NCBI GenBank assembly: GCA_963743275.1
Contig: CAVUPB010000003.1
Location: forward strand, 62,001-126,000
DNA length: 64,000 nucleotides
Direction: 5' to 3'
Origin: JALYLC01 sp963743275
Lineage (GTDB): Bacteria; Actinomycetota; Thermoleophilia; Gaiellales; JALYLC01
The position numbers and the translations under genes were made by a program. Positions 1-8,962 of the stretch are shown here, piece after piece. Position 1 is the stretch's first letter. Each line of letters opens with the position of its first letter. The notes beneath the pieces were generated by a model. It saw only the letters and a program-made list of their open reading frames with translations, was not told the DNA's origin and ran no database searches.

Positions 1-1
1 C

Positions 2-418
2 GAGGTCGAGGAGGCCTACCAGCGCGACCGCGCCGAGACCCGCAACCCGGCGCGCTTCGCCGTGACGCTCGGCCGCACGGCCGCGAGCGACGGGCCCGAC
101 CGCTACACGGCGCCGAGCGTCGTGCTGCGCGCGGGCGGGCGCGAGCTCGTGGCCCCCGGCTTCCAGCCGTTCGAGGCGGTCGACGTGCTCGTGATGAACC
201 TCGTGCCGGATGCCGAGCGCCTGCCCGTGCCCGCGCTCGAGGATCTGCTCGCGGCCTACCCGGGCGGCCTCACGACCGCCGAGGTCGCGCGCGTGCTCGC
301 CGACACCACCACGGATCCCGATCCCGACGCCGCCGAGGACGCGCTCATCCGGCTGTGCGTGGCCGGGGCGGCGAAGCGCCGCCAGCTCGGCCACGACGCG
401 CTCTGGACCGCGGCGTAG
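2..418 (+). CDS. DsbA-like thioredoxin-fold protein, C-terminal part
   Basis: Only the end of the gene is present; the frame is open from base 2 with no start needed, so it begins upstream of the window. The segment reading YTAPSVVL followed by a GGRELVAPGFQ strand resembles the cis-Pro region and last strands of DsbA/2-hydroxychromene-isomerase-like thioredoxin folds. A short region looking like a winged helix follows (GLTTAEVARVL...ALIRLCVAGAAKR). No CxxC motif is visible because the N-terminus is missing. The family call is inference from a fragment; a different thioredoxin-fold protein is possible. Confidence 0.45.
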   Translation, partial: EVEEAYQRDRAETRNPARFAVTLGRTAASDGPDRYTAPSVVLRAGGRELVAPGFQPFEAVDVLVMNLVPDAERLPVPALEDLLAAYPGGLTTAEVARVLADTTTDPDPDAAEDALIRLCVAGAAKRRQLGHDALWTAA

Positions 419-551
419 TCGTTCTAGCAGAGCCCAGTCGCGCATCTGAACCCCCGTTGGGGTGATGACGCCCGCCGAATCCTGACCGAATGTGCGAGAA
501 GAGCCGCGCTCACTGCGCGGTTCCGCCAACGGGGTCGGAGAAGGAGACGGG

Positions 552-2018
552 ATGCGGAGGGCGCGTCGAGAGCGGGGCCAGATCCTGCCGATCGTGATGC
601 TCGCGCTCGTGGCGCTGCTCGGCGTGTCCGCGTTCGCAATCGACGTCGGCTACGCGTACTACGCGAAGCGCCAGCTGCAGAGCGCGACCGACGCCGCCGC
701 GCTGGCGGGCGCGCAGGATCTCCCGAACGCGACGACCGCGGTCGCCACCGCGACGTCGTACGCCGCGGCGAACACGCCGGCGAACCTCTCCGGCCTCACC
801 TTCACGTACACGACGTCGTGCACGTCGAAGGCGCTCACGGGCATCGGCTGCAACGCGGCCACGAACCCGAATGCGCTCACGGTGACCGGCAAGGCGAGCA
901 CGAACACCTGGTTCGCCAAGATCTTCGGCATCACCCACTTCGACGTCGCGGCGCACGCGAACGCCTGCAGCCCGTGCTCGGCGAGTCCCGTCGACGTCGT
1001 CGTCGTGATCGACCGCACGGGCTCGATGTGCGACACGAAGGACACGAACGGCTGCATCGACCTCAACAACGCGAAGGACGGCGTCCACACGCTCCTTGGC
1101 ATGCTCAGCCCGCCCTACGCGCAGGTCGGAATGATCGCCTTCCCGCCGCTCGTCGGCGCCTCGACGCCCGTGTGCAACTCCCCGCCGGGAACGAGCACCG
1201 ACTACACCGCCTACGACAGCACGGACAGGCGCTACGTCGACGATACGATCGGCAGCGACTACCGGAACTCGGACGGCACTCCGAACCCGTCCTCGGGCCT
1301 CTACCTGCACACCACCTTGGGCGACGCCACGAAGTGCGTGATCGCGGACGGCTACACCTCCTACAGCGAGGCGCTCCGCCAGGCCAAGGCGGAGCTGGAC
1401 ACGCACGGACGCGCGAACGTGCCCGACGTCATCGTCTTCCTGACCGACGGCGAGGCCAACATCGGCAGCGTCTACGCGTCGGACGGGCACTCCTACCAGG
1501 ACAAGGTCGGCACCGGCGTGTACGGCACTGCGGCGTTCCCGGACAACTCGACGTATCCGCCGGGCAACGCCGACGACCAGCAGCCCTGCCACACGGCCGA
1601 GAACCTCGCGACGGGGTACAAGGCCGCGGGCGTGACGATCTACAGCATCGGCTACGCGCTCGGCACGAACACGCCGTGCACCGCCGGCAGCTATGGGCCG
1701 TGGATCCCCGCCCAGGCCCAGATCAAGAAATCCGGCAAGGTCACACAGGTGGCGATCCCCGCGCACTGGTGCGACCGTGACAGCACGGCCTCGGTCATCC
1801 TCAGCGGCACCACCTACGTCGAGAACACGCGTTGCGTGCACAAGGCGGACCAGGCCAACGAGAGCCCGACGATCTACTCGGATGACACCGTCCAGAACAT
1901 CGCATCGGCCGGCGCGTTCTACAACAAGTCGACCGCCGGCGACCTGAGCACGATCTTCGCCGCGATCGCGACCGACATCGGATCCGGCTCGAGCAGGCTG
2001 GTGGACGATGGCTATTAG
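552..2018 (+). CDS. TadG-like pilus-assembly protein with von Willebrand A domain
   Basis: About 488 residues. The N-terminus has the Tad pseudopilin-like signature: a basic stretch, then RGQILPIVMLALVALLG, a transmembrane helix that anchors the protein, then YAKRQLQSATDAAALAGA, typical of TadG-like proteins. A von Willebrand factor A domain follows from about residue 135, with VVVIDRTGSM as the MIDAS-type motif (Thr replaces the first Ser) and FLTDGEAN as the later TDG motif. Many Cys residues in the outer part suggest disulfides. An ATG 60 bases upstream is in frame, but the GGAGAAGGAGA purine run just before base 552 fixes this start. It heads a three-gene Tad-type operon. Function in a Tad/Flp-type surface structure is inferred; no TadA ATPase or Flp pilin is in the window. 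Confidence 0.8.
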   Translation: MRRARRERGQILPIVMLALVALLGVSAFAIDVGYAYYAKRQLQSATDAAALAGAQDLPNATTAVATATSYAAANTPANLSGLTFTYTTSCTSKALTGIGCNAATNPNALTVTGKASTNTWFAKIFGITHFDVAAHANACSPCSASPVDVVVVIDRTGSMCDTKDTNGCIDLNNAKDGVHTLLGMLSPPYAQVGMIAFPPLVGASTPVCNSPPGTSTDYTAYDSTDRRYVDDTIGSDYRNSDGTPNPSSGLYLHTTLGDATKCVIADGYTSYSEALRQAKAELDTHGRANVPDVIVFLTDGEANIGSVYASDGHSYQDKVGTGVYGTAAFPDNSTYPPGNADDQQPCHTAENLATGYKAAGVTIYSIGYALGTNTPCTAGSYGPWIPAQAQIKKSGKVTQVAIPAHWCDRDSTASVILSGTTYVENTRCVHKADQANESPTIYSDDTVQNIASAGAFYNKSTAGDLSTIFAAIATDIGSGSSRLVDDGY

Positions 2019-2443
2019 GCTCAAGCGGCTCGTCCGCCGCGAACGACGGACAGGCCCTCGTCGAGCTCAGCCTCACGGCCGGCTTCCTCTGCCTGATGCT
2101 GCTCGCCGTCTGGCAGGTCGGCACGATCTTCTCGAACTACATCGACATCTCCGAGGCGGCGCGCTCCGGCGCGCGCGCGGCTGCGCTCTCGGGCGCGCCC
2201 ACGAGCACCAACGACGCGCCCTCGCTCGCCGCCGCGCAGACCGAGGGCCAGTTCGCCGCGACGAACTCCGCGAGCGTTCCCGGCATGGTCGTCACGATCG
2301 CGCCGGTCGGCACCTGGACCGCCGGCGGCAAGGTGCGCGCCACCGTGACGGCGCCGTTCACGCTCAGCCTCTTCGGCGTGTCGGTGTCGTCGGGCACGCT
2401 CAGCGTCACCGACGACATGCGCGTCCACAAGAAGGGATCGTGA
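2008..2443 (+). CDS. TadE-like protein with apparent one-base frameshift near 2047
   Basis: The body (GQALVELSLTAGF, a hydrophobic helix, then SEAARSGARAAALSG) is a classic TadE-like minor pseudopilin. It is read in the frame that contains base 2042, and that frame has no ATG, GTG or TTG between 2009 and 2093. The ATG at 2008, overlapping the TadG stop, opens another frame and encodes a basic leader ending RRERR. Dropping one base near 2047 joins the two as RRERGQALVEL, matching RRERGQ in the upstream gene and RRDRGQ in the downstream gene. Either a base is extra in the assembly or the gene is truly shifted. The stop overlaps the next GTG by four bases. Confidence 0.7.
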
Positions 2444-2868
2444 GAGCCGTGCGGCGCGATCGGGGCCAGACCGCCGTCGAGTTCGCGCTCTGCGCGACCG
2501 TCTTCTTCATGCTCGTGTTCGGCCTGCTCAAGGTCGCCGTGATCTACGGCGACTACTCCGCGCTGCAGCACGCCGCCCGCGACGGCTCGCGCAAGGGCTC
2601 GGTCACGCGCGGCACGGGCGACGCCGACCCCGTCTCGGTGAACAACGCCGTGACGACCGCGGTGCGCGGCTCGAACGCGCTCCTCGACCCCACCAAGATG
2701 GGCATCACCGTGACCGGGCTCGACAGCAACGTGGCGCCCGACGGGACGCTCTGGGAGGCGCACGACCGCATCCAGGTGACGGTCACCTACCCGTGGAAGC
2801 TCGACGTGATGGGCCTGACCGTGTGGTCCGGGACGATGTCGAGCACCACCCAGGCGATCATCGAGTAG
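2440..2868 (+). CDS. TadE-like pseudopilin, third gene of the Tad cluster
   Basis: About 142 residues beginning at GTG 2440, which overlaps the TGA of the previous gene. The leader RRDRGQTAVEFAL followed by a hydrophobic helix (FFMLVFGLLKVAVIYGDYSAL) is the TadE domain; HAARDGSRKGS is the usual Ala/Arg segment after the helix. The rest is a small beta-rich extracytoplasmic domain ending in TQAIIE. Together with the two genes before it, this gives one TadG-like and two TadE-like membrane-anchored subunits, as in many actinobacterial tad loci. The upstream open frame from 2008 runs into this gene in phase but is not a real fusion. Confidence 0.8.
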   Translation: MRAVRRDRGQTAVEFALCATVFFMLVFGLLKVAVIYGDYSALQHAARDGSRKGSVTRGTGDADPVSVNNAVTTAVRGSNALLDPTKMGITVTGLDSNVAPDGTLWEAHDRIQVTVTYPWKLDVMGLTVWSGTMSSTTQAIIE

Positions 2869-2884
2869 CGCGCCGCGCCGGCGC

Positions 2885-4639
2885 CTACGGCTGCAGGCGC
2901 AACTGCGGCCAGCGCCGGAGCAGCGTGCTCCGGCCCGTCAGCGGCACGTCGTCCGCACGGCAGAGCGCAGTGTCGACCGCCGCCTGCTCGGCTCCCGCGA
3001 GCCAGTCGCGCAGCGCCGTGCGCCGCGCCTCCGCGAGCAGCAGCGCGCGCACGGCGAGCCGCGCCTTCGCGCGCTCGGCGCGCGGCAGCGCCAGCTTGGC
3101 GCCGAGCACCCGCACCCGCACCGGGCCGTCGGCGGAGTGCACGAGCACCGTCGCACCCGTGGGCGCGCTCAGCACCGAGGGCGGGGCGAGGCCGGGCAGC
3201 GCGACGCCATGCGTCTGGCCGACGAGCCAGCGCACCGGGCGCACCGTCTCGACGCTGCGCGTGCGCGTGCCGGCGTGCGCCTTCATGAACGCCGTGACGT
3301 CGGCCCCGGTGATCGGCGGCACGCGCAGCCCGCGCGAGATCTTGGCCTCGAGCAGCTGGTCGCGAATCGCGTCGCGCGCGACGGCCGGCGTGGCGCCCTC
3401 GACCTGCAGGAACGCGCGGTACTGGCCGCGCTTGCCGTCGAACGCGCCCGCGATCACGCTGCGCTCGGCGCGCAGGAGCGCGGTCGGGCCGATCGTCGCC
3501 TTCGAGCGCACGAGGCTGCGCTCGAGCAGCGCCGTCAGGGCCGCGGCGCTCGTGACGCCCGCGGCGGTGAGCGCCGTCAGCTCCCTGGTCGCGAACGAGC
3601 CCCCGTCGTAGCGGCACTGCAGCGCCGGCGCCAGGTCGACGGCGCCGGCCGTGAGGTCGGGGTCGAAGCCGGGGACGGCGAGCGCCGGGGCGTCGCAGAG
3701 CGCGGGATCGCGTGCCCACAGGTACGTGCAGGCCGCCGCCTGCTTGTCGGGATCGGCGCTGCCCGGCGTCGCGAACGTCCCCCACCCCCACGACCACACG
3801 CTCGAGAGCGCGAGCTCGCGCGCGACCACGACGGCCGCCTGGGATTGCAGCTTGACGATCGCGAGCCACGCCGCGGTCGGCTGCAGCCCCGCGCGCCCGC
3901 CGGAGGGATCGCCCGACTGGAACCCGAGCATCAGCCCGAGGCGCGAGGCCGGGATGCCGAGAGCGGTCAGCCGGGCGACCCAGTCGCGGAACCCGATGCG
4001 GATCTCGCGGCTGATCAGGAACGGGTCGCCGAGCGACCACAGGCTGGTCGCGGGCGTGTAGGCCTCGGGCACGAGCCAGCCGACCTGGCCGACCTGGCGC
4101 CACCAGTCCTCCGTGCCGGTCACCGTGAAGCGCCGCGGCACGAGCAGGAACGGCTCGGCGCCGTCGGCCGCGAGCGCCGCCATGAGGGCGAGCACCGCGT
4201 CGCGGTAGCGCTGCGCATTCGCGGGCAGCGGCCCGGCCGCTTCGGAGCCGAGCAGCTCGTTGAGCGCGATCAGCGGGTTCGGGCAGGCGGTCGATTGCTG
4301 CGCCTTCTGCACCTCGGCGGCGGCCACCGCGGCCATGCTCGCGGGATCGGCCGGCGCCGTCGGCGTGCCGGCGAGGCTCTGGAGGCTCATCTCCCAGTAC
4401 GCCGTCGACGCGCCCGCGTCGCGCAGCGCCTTGGCCACCGGCACACCGGTCGAGGCGACCGTGATGCCCGGGCGCGCGAAGACCGCCTGGCGGAACCCGA
4501 CCGAGCCGTCCGCGAACTCCACGGGCAGCGGCCCGGTCGGAGCGAGCACCGGGCAGGGGGCCTCGGCGAGAGCCGCGGGCACGGGCAACGCAAGTGCGGC
4601 AGCGAGCGCCGCCGTGGCTAGGAGCGCGCGTCTCAGCAA
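2885..4639 (-). CDS. secreted protein of unknown function
   Basis: 584 residues starting at TTG 4639, with a clear Sec signal peptide (LLRRALLATAALAAALALPVP, then AALA). No ATG or GTG gives this signal peptide, so TTG is accepted although no strong ribosome site is visible. The first two thirds contain alternating strand/helix text (GWLVPEAYTP, LGLMLGFQSGD, VWSWGWGTF) suggesting a TIM-barrel-like, perhaps glycosidase-like, fold. The last third (AIRDQLLEAKI, VTAFMKAHAG) loosely resembles SurA/parvulin-type helices, but no catalytic motif is secure. It converges on the Tad operon with only 16 bases between the stops. I do not recognise the family. Confidence 0.6.
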   Translation of the reverse strand: MLRRALLATAALAAALALPVPAALAEAPCPVLAPTGPLPVEFADGSVGFRQAVFARPGITVASTGVPVAKALRDAGASTAYWEMSLQSLAGTPTAPADPASMAAVAAAEVQKAQQSTACPNPLIALNELLGSEAAGPLPANAQRYRDAVLALMAALAADGAEPFLLVPRRFTVTGTEDWWRQVGQVGWLVPEAYTPATSLWSLGDPFLISREIRIGFRDWVARLTALGIPASRLGLMLGFQSGDPSGGRAGLQPTAAWLAIVKLQSQAAVVVARELALSSVWSWGWGTFATPGSADPDKQAAACTYLWARDPALCDAPALAVPGFDPDLTAGAVDLAPALQCRYDGGSFATRELTALTAAGVTSAAALTALLERSLVRSKATIGPTALLRAERSVIAGAFDGKRGQYRAFLQVEGATPAVARDAIRDQLLEAKISRGLRVPPITGADVTAFMKAHAGTRTRSVETVRPVRWLVGQTHGVALPGLAPPSVLSAPTGATVLVHSADGPVRVRVLGAKLALPRAERAKARLAVRALLLAEARRTALRDWLAGAEQAAVDTALCRADDVPLTGRSTLLRRWPQLRLQP

Positions 4640-4640
4640 G

Positions 4641-4670
4641 GCAAAAGGGGCCGCCGCGCGAGCGCGGCGG
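4641..4670 (-). terminator. intrinsic-type terminator
   Basis: A GC hairpin (CCGCCGCG, loop CGAG, CGCGGCGG) at 4651-4670 is followed, reading the minus strand, by CCCCTTTT. It lies just after the stop of the small gene at 4724-5011 and just before the TTG start of the secreted protein, so it probably ends the short transcript. Confidence 0.55.
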
Positions 4671-4723
4671 AGCGTACGACAGTCAGGCGGGCAGGGCCGG
4701 GCGACGGTGCGCCCGGGTCGGGC

Positions 4724-5011
4724 TCAGTCGCCCCAGTCGAAGTCCTGGCACTGCTGCTGGTCGAGCCAGACCTCTTCGGACTGGCCGACGATCGCGGGCT
4801 CGAACTCGGAAGTATCGAGCGCCGGGTAATCGCCGGTCTCCTCCTCCTCGCGGCGCGCCTCGGCCTCGCTCTTGAACAACGCGTGGTTGTCGAACGGGTC
4901 TGCGACCTCGTATGCCGACAACGGGCGCTGGCCGTTGAGATGAGCATTCCGGCGCTTCAGCGCGAGATGCTCCTCGATGACCGCAGCAAACAGCGACTTG
5001 GAATCAGACAT
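4724..5011 (-). CDS. small acidic conserved-type protein
   Basis: 95 residues, beginning MSDSKSLFAAVIEEHLALKR. The ATG at 5011 is chosen over an in-frame one at 5056 because GAGGGTGG sits at the right distance upstream. The N-terminal half looks helical; the middle carries ADPFDNHALFKSEAEARREEEE and the tail ends in the acidic FDWGD. There is no signal peptide, membrane segment or metal motif. Small proteins with this general pattern (helix, DPFDNH-like motif, acidic tail) seem recurrent in actinobacteria, but I know no function. The gene stands alone between a cyclase gene 48 bases upstream and a terminator downstream. Confidence 0.7.
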   Translation of the reverse strand: MSDSKSLFAAVIEEHLALKRRNAHLNGQRPLSAYEVADPFDNHALFKSEAEARREEEETGDYPALDTSEFEPAIVGQSEEVWLDQQQCQDFDWGD

Positions 5012-5059
5012 CACACCACCCTCGGTCCATGGAACAGGCCGTACCCCCTCAAGCAAGTG

Positions 5060-7033
5060 TCACTGTACCCCAGCTGTCATTGGTTTGACAACCGTACCGC
5101 GAGGGGGACGACAGGAGAACCCGTCGGAAGCTATTGATAGCTCCCAGGCGCGATTTGTGACATCCCCCTCCTGGGCATCGGCCAGCGAAACGCGGTTCTT
5201 GCCGGCCCGCTTGGAGCGATAGACGGCGTCGTCGGCAGCCGCCGTGAGCTCGACCTGCGTCGTCCCGCTGCCGGGCAGCGCGGCCACCCCGAACGACGCC
5301 GTGACGCGCACGCTGCGCCCGTCCGGTGTCGGGATCTGGCGCTCGGCGATGGCCTGGCGGAGGCGCTCGGCGAGGCGCGCGGCGCCGTCGAGGCCGGTGT
5401 GCGGGAGGATCACGGCGAACTCCTCGCCGCCCCAGCGCGCCGGCTGGTCGATCTCGCGCGTGCACTGGCGGATCGCGCCGGCGGCGGCCTTGAGCACGCC
5501 GTCGCCCGCGAGGTGCCCGAAGCGGTCGTTGATGAGCTTGAAGTCGTCGAGGTCGAGCACGACGAGCCCGACCGGCGTGCCGAAGCGCTGCGCGCGCTCG
5601 ACCTCGCGTGCGAGCTGCTCCTCGAACTCGCGCCGGTTCAGCAGCTGCGTCAGCGGATCGGTCTTGGCCTGCTTCTGGATCAGCCGGTGCAGGCGCGCGT
5701 TCTCGATGGCGACGGCGCCCTGGCCCACGAGCGAGCCGACGCGCTCGGCGTCGTCGCGCCCGAACGGGCGCGCGGGATCGCCCACGAGCGTGAGCAGGCC
5801 GAGCACCCGCTCCTCCGCCACGAGCGGCGCCGCGAGCAGCGGCACGGGCTCGTCGCCGATGGCCGCCTGGCGCGTCTGCAGCGCGCGGCCCTCGATGCCC
5901 TCGCCGTAGCGCACGGGAGCGTCGAGCAGCCCCGCGGCGGCGCCGAGCTCGCCGCGCCGCAGCTGCTCGACGAGCACATCCGTGCCCTCGTCGGCGACGA
6001 GCAGGCGCGCGCCCTCCGCGCGCGCGAGCTGCATCGCCGAGTCGACGACGATCTCGAGCAGGCCCGCGACATCGTGCGTGGACGCCAGCGCGGCCCCGAA
6101 GCGCTGCCCGAACTCCTGCACGCGGCGGCGCTCCAGGTCGAGCTCGTCGATGCGCTGCTCGAGCTGGCTGGACATCTGGTTGAAGACCTCGCCGAACTGC
6201 GAGAACTCGTCGCTCCCGCGCACCGGCAGGCGCTGGTCGAAGCGGCCGGCCGCGACCGAGCGGATGCCGTCGGCGAACGCGCGCAGCGTGTGCGTCAGCG
6301 AGCGCACGGCGAGCGCCGCGCCGGCTCCGATCAGGAGCAGCAGCAACCCCATGAAGAGCGCCACGCGCAGCCGGATCGAGCGCGTGTACGAGTCGAGCAG
6401 GTGCTGCGGGTAGAGGGCCACCACCTGCGAGTCGGCGACGTTGCTGGCGGCCGCGCGGTAGCGCGTGCCCCCGACCGTGAGGCGGAACGGCTGGCCGAGC
6501 GGAAGCGCTTGCGGCAGCGGCTGGCTGTTGTCCTCGAGCTGCAGCTGCGCACCCGTCGCGAGCCCGAGCCTGACGTCGCCGACGGGCTGCTCGGCCTGCC
6601 CGATCAGCGTGCCGGTGTCGACGTACGCCCGCATCGTCGCGACCTTCACGGGACGGCCGATCTGCACCTGGCCGATCTTGCGCGACGGCAGGGGTCGCGG
6701 GCTCGTGAGCAGCGTCCCCGCGGCATCGTTGACCGTGATGCGCAAGCCGGACTGCGACGCCAGCTCGGCGAGCTTGCGCACGGTCGCCTTGTCGCCGTCG
6801 ACGAGCGCCTTCTGCATCTGCGGGTCGCGCGGCAGGCTCACCAGCTCGCGCTTGCCCGACGACAGAACGGCTGCGTACTGCGCCCCGAGCGTGCCCACCC
6901 CACCGGCGAGCCGCTGGTCGATCGACGACCTCCGACTCTGCACGACGGTGCGTTGGATCATCCACCCTCCCACGAGGAGTGGAAGTACCGTTAGAATTAG
7001 GAAGAAGATCTGGAGCCGGAGCTTGAAGGCCAT
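5060..7033 (-). CDS. membrane diguanylate cyclase (sensor-HAMP-GAF-GGDEF)
   Basis: 657 residues from the ATG at 7033 (MAFKLRLQIFF); an earlier in-frame start would only lengthen the basic leader. Order: transmembrane helix at about residues 5-27, an extracytoplasmic sensor region, a second helix (LFMGLLLLLIGAGAALAV), HAMP, a GAF-like domain (DVAGLLEIVVDSAMQLARAEGARLLV), then GGDEF. The active-site motif is GGEEF, and REID lies exactly five residues before it, the RxxD inhibitory site, so product feedback by c-di-GMP is expected. LDLDDFKLINDRFGHLAGD supplies the metal and substrate residues. No EAL domain. It should make c-di-GMP from two GTP at the membrane in response to an unknown signal. 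Confidence 0.92.
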   Translation of the reverse strand: MAFKLRLQIFFLILTVLPLLVGGWMIQRTVVQSRRSSIDQRLAGGVGTLGAQYAAVLSSGKRELVSLPRDPQMQKALVDGDKATVRKLAELASQSGLRITVNDAAGTLLTSPRPLPSRKIGQVQIGRPVKVATMRAYVDTGTLIGQAEQPVGDVRLGLATGAQLQLEDNSQPLPQALPLGQPFRLTVGGTRYRAAASNVADSQVVALYPQHLLDSYTRSIRLRVALFMGLLLLLIGAGAALAVRSLTHTLRAFADGIRSVAAGRFDQRLPVRGSDEFSQFGEVFNQMSSQLEQRIDELDLERRRVQEFGQRFGAALASTHDVAGLLEIVVDSAMQLARAEGARLLVADEGTDVLVEQLRRGELGAAAGLLDAPVRYGEGIEGRALQTRQAAIGDEPVPLLAAPLVAEERVLGLLTLVGDPARPFGRDDAERVGSLVGQGAVAIENARLHRLIQKQAKTDPLTQLLNRREFEEQLAREVERAQRFGTPVGLVVLDLDDFKLINDRFGHLAGDGVLKAAAGAIRQCTREIDQPARWGGEEFAVILPHTGLDGAARLAERLRQAIAERQIPTPDGRSVRVTASFGVAALPGSGTTQVELTAAADDAVYRSKRAGKNRVSLADAQEGDVTNRAWELSIASDGFSCRPPRGTVVKPMTAGVQ

Positions 7034-7158
7034 GCAGATTCCCACTCGCAGGGATACGCGCACCCTCAAGGTTCGGGGCTCGTATGCCGATTACCGGCAA
7101 CAGACCGAGATTAGGGTCGGTGCCGGGCAGGTGCAAGGTAGATGAGGGAGACAGAGCG

Positions 7159-7644
7159 ATGAACCGGGCATGGATCCCCGCAGCGGCACTGGCCGGCGTG
7201 AGCGTCGCCGGGCTGATCGCGCTGGGCCCGCTCACGGACTCGCTCAACACGAAGGTGCCGTTCCCGACCGCCGTCACGACGGAGGCGGGCCCGCAGCCCA
7301 GGGCCTTCGTCGCGGTCAGCTACAGCAAGGGCCCGTCCGGCACCACGAGCACGAAGTCGGCGGCGCTCAAGCGCGGCGGCGCTTCCACAACGCCGCCGCC
7401 GACCTCGGATACCGGCCAGGTCGGCTATCGCCACTACGTCGCAACGCCGCCGACGTCGCAGACCGCCCCGAGCACGCCGAGCTCGACGCCCACCGCGCCG
7501 GCGAAGCCGAAGAAGACCACGAAGCGCGCGAAGTCGATCGGCGCGGTCGGCGAGACCAACGGCGACAGCGGTTTCGCGGGCGGCAGCGGCGCCTCGTCGG
7601 GTCTTGGCGAGACGAACTCCAAGCCCGGCAGCGCCACGCCCTGA
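7159..7644 (+). CDS. Pro/Ser/Thr-rich exported or membrane-anchored protein
   Basis: 161 residues from ATG 7159, preceded by GAGGGAGAC. The N-terminal hydrophobic stretch (IPAAALAGVSVAGLIALGPL) is a signal peptide or anchor. The remainder is low complexity: Ser/Thr/Pro runs, a Lys-rich patch (KPKKTTKRAK) and a Gly/Ser tail. Such composition suits a cell-surface or wall-spanning linker. It is divergent from the cyclase gene, with a 125-base shared upstream region. No domain can be recognised. Confidence 0.6.
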   Translation: MNRAWIPAAALAGVSVAGLIALGPLTDSLNTKVPFPTAVTTEAGPQPRAFVAVSYSKGPSGTTSTKSAALKRGGASTTPPPTSDTGQVGYRHYVATPPTSQTAPSTPSSTPTAPAKPKKTTKRAKSIGAVGETNGDSGFAGGSGASSGLGETNSKPGSATP

Positions 7645-7710
7645 CGCTCGCGCGAGCGCCCCGGCCGAACGGCCTGCGCGCTCGGCTCGGCTGGTAGGAT
7701 TGGGCCTCGC

Positions 7711-7783
7711 GGGGCTATAGCTCAGTTGGGAGAGCGCCTGGATCGCACCCAGGAGGTCAGCGGTTCGAGCCCGCTTAGCTCCA
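7711..7783 (+). tRNA. tRNA-Ala (anticodon CGC)
   Basis: Full cloverleaf of 73 bases: acceptor GGGGCTA pairs with TAGCTCC (one G-T wobble), D-arm GCTC/GAGC, anticodon stem CCTGG/CCAGG with loop ATCGCAC giving anticodon CGC at 7744-7746, T-arm AGCGG-TTCGAGC-CCGCT, discriminator A. CGC reads GCG, alanine. The loop has T33 as expected. A separate 3' CCA tail is not encoded. Confidence 0.95.
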
Positions 7784-8339
7784 TAGCGTCGTTGCCGGCA
7801 TTACAACGACCAGCCCGTACTCGTACTGTCCGGTCGCTCGGAAGCCAACCGGGCAGTTCATGAACCGGGTTGTCCGCCGCCGGCCGCATCGACGGTCGGC
7901 AAGGTGCTCCACCCTGCAGCCTGCTCGCGCCTGCCGCAGTCCCAGCCGGCCAGGCGCTAGAAGCGCGTGTCGCTGATCAAGCGTACGTCCGGCGGTGGGT
8001 CGTTCGCGAGGTCGACGCCGTGAACGTCCTTGACGAACTCCCGGAATTGCACAGGCCGATATCACGAGCCGGGTGCGGTCCCGCACGCCCAACTCGAGCA
8101 GCAACGAGCTCGTCACGGGCGGGGCATCGAGAGCAGATCCTGCAACGCGTGCGAGGGTTTGAGAGCTGCCGTCCTAGCTCAATCGTCTCAGAGGTGAGGG
8201 CCGGCCAACTGCAGCCGGCTGCGCGCCGGGCAGGAAGCCGGCCCTCCGCGACGCGGAATCGCCTTGCGACAGACAGCACTATCTCGTAGTCTCGGTCTCC
8301 GATTCCGGCGAAGACGCAGACACAGGGGGACGTGACGCC
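7784..8339. other. intergenic stretch with degraded coding remnants
   Basis: About 550 bases with no intact gene. On the minus strand, 8057-8116 encodes the end of a LuxR-type DNA-binding domain. It runs, with a change of frame, into 7957-8055, which encodes FREFVKDVHGVDLANDPPPD then a short tail and a stop; this looks like the C-terminus of a different, unidentified protein. The rest shows no convincing coding or structural signal. The stretch reads as a graveyard of small deletions next to the tRNA gene. Confidence 0.5.
8057..8116 (-). pseudogene. remnant of a NarL/LuxR response regulator C-terminus
   Basis: The minus strand encodes SLLLELGVRDRTRLVIS, which matches the final recognition helix of NarL-type regulators: the intact regulator at 16831-17496 has SMLLKLGLRDRTQLVIA at the same place. 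Nothing upstream encodes the rest of the helix-turn-helix or a receiver, and the frame then passes into unrelated text. A broken leftover, not a functional gene. Confidence 0.5.
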
Positions 8340-8771
8340 GTGGCGACCACCACCGACACCATCACGGAAACGGCCAGGGCGTTCTTCGACGCCTGCGAGA
8401 CGGGCAAGGGCTGGGCGGGGTGCAGCCCCTACTGCCAGCCAGACGCCAGCTTTGCGGCCCAGGCCGAGCCGCTCGCCGACGTGCACACGCTGAAGGACTA
8501 CGCGGAATGGATGAAGGGTCTCCTCGTCTTCATCCCGGACGGAAGCTACGTCGTGAAGTCCTTCGCCACCGACCACGAGCGCAACAACGTGTGCGCCTAC
8601 GGCGTGTTCTCCGGCACGCACAGCGGCCCGGGCGGCCCCATGCCGCCGACCGGCAAGAGCACCAGCTCGGACTACGTCTACGCGATGGAGTTCGAGGACG
8701 GGAAGATCAGCCACATGACCAAGATCTGGAACGCCGGCCTCGCGATGAAGGAGCTCGGCTGGACCGGCTAG
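8340..8771 (+). CDS. SnoaL/NTF2-like protein
   Basis: 143 residues, GTG start at 8340 with an AGGGGG purine run about 10 bases upstream. The N-terminal helix TITETARAFFDACETGKGW followed by a strand region and the closing MEFEDGKISHMTKIWN pattern fit the cone-shaped SnoaL-like/NTF2-like fold. Members bind small hydrophobic ligands or act as cyclases and isomerases; the substrate cannot be deduced. Cys residues in the first helix and in SPYCQPD are unusual for the family. Converges on the beta-helix gene with a strong hairpin between. Confidence 0.7.
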   Translation: MATTTDTITETARAFFDACETGKGWAGCSPYCQPDASFAAQAEPLADVHTLKDYAEWMKGLLVFIPDGSYVVKSFATDHERNNVCAYGVFSGTHSGPGGPMPPTGKSTSSDYVYAMEFEDGKISHMTKIWNAGLAMKELGWTG

Positions 8772-8962
8772 CGCGCCGACCGTCACCTACGGGCTCGAGC
8801 GCGTCGCGCCGCGGCGCGCGTGCACGTCCTCGATTCCAGGCCGGACTAGAGCTGAACCGATTCTCAGCTCCATTTCCCCCGTGACGCCGGCGGTGCCTGC
8901 AGAGGCTCGAGCGATCGTCCTCGATCGGGCCGCTGCAGCGGCGCGCCCAGGACGAGAGGAGC

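Noticed and set aside
510..2024. Long minus-strand frame opposite TadG
   Set aside because: Arg/Val-rich translation without motifs; a shadow of the real gene caused by high GC third positions.
2008..2868. One long frame from ATG 2008 joining TadE leader and third gene
   Set aside because: Between 2055 and 2440 its translation is Arg/Pro-rich shadow text antiparallel to nothing known, while the neighbouring frame carries a clear TadE body.
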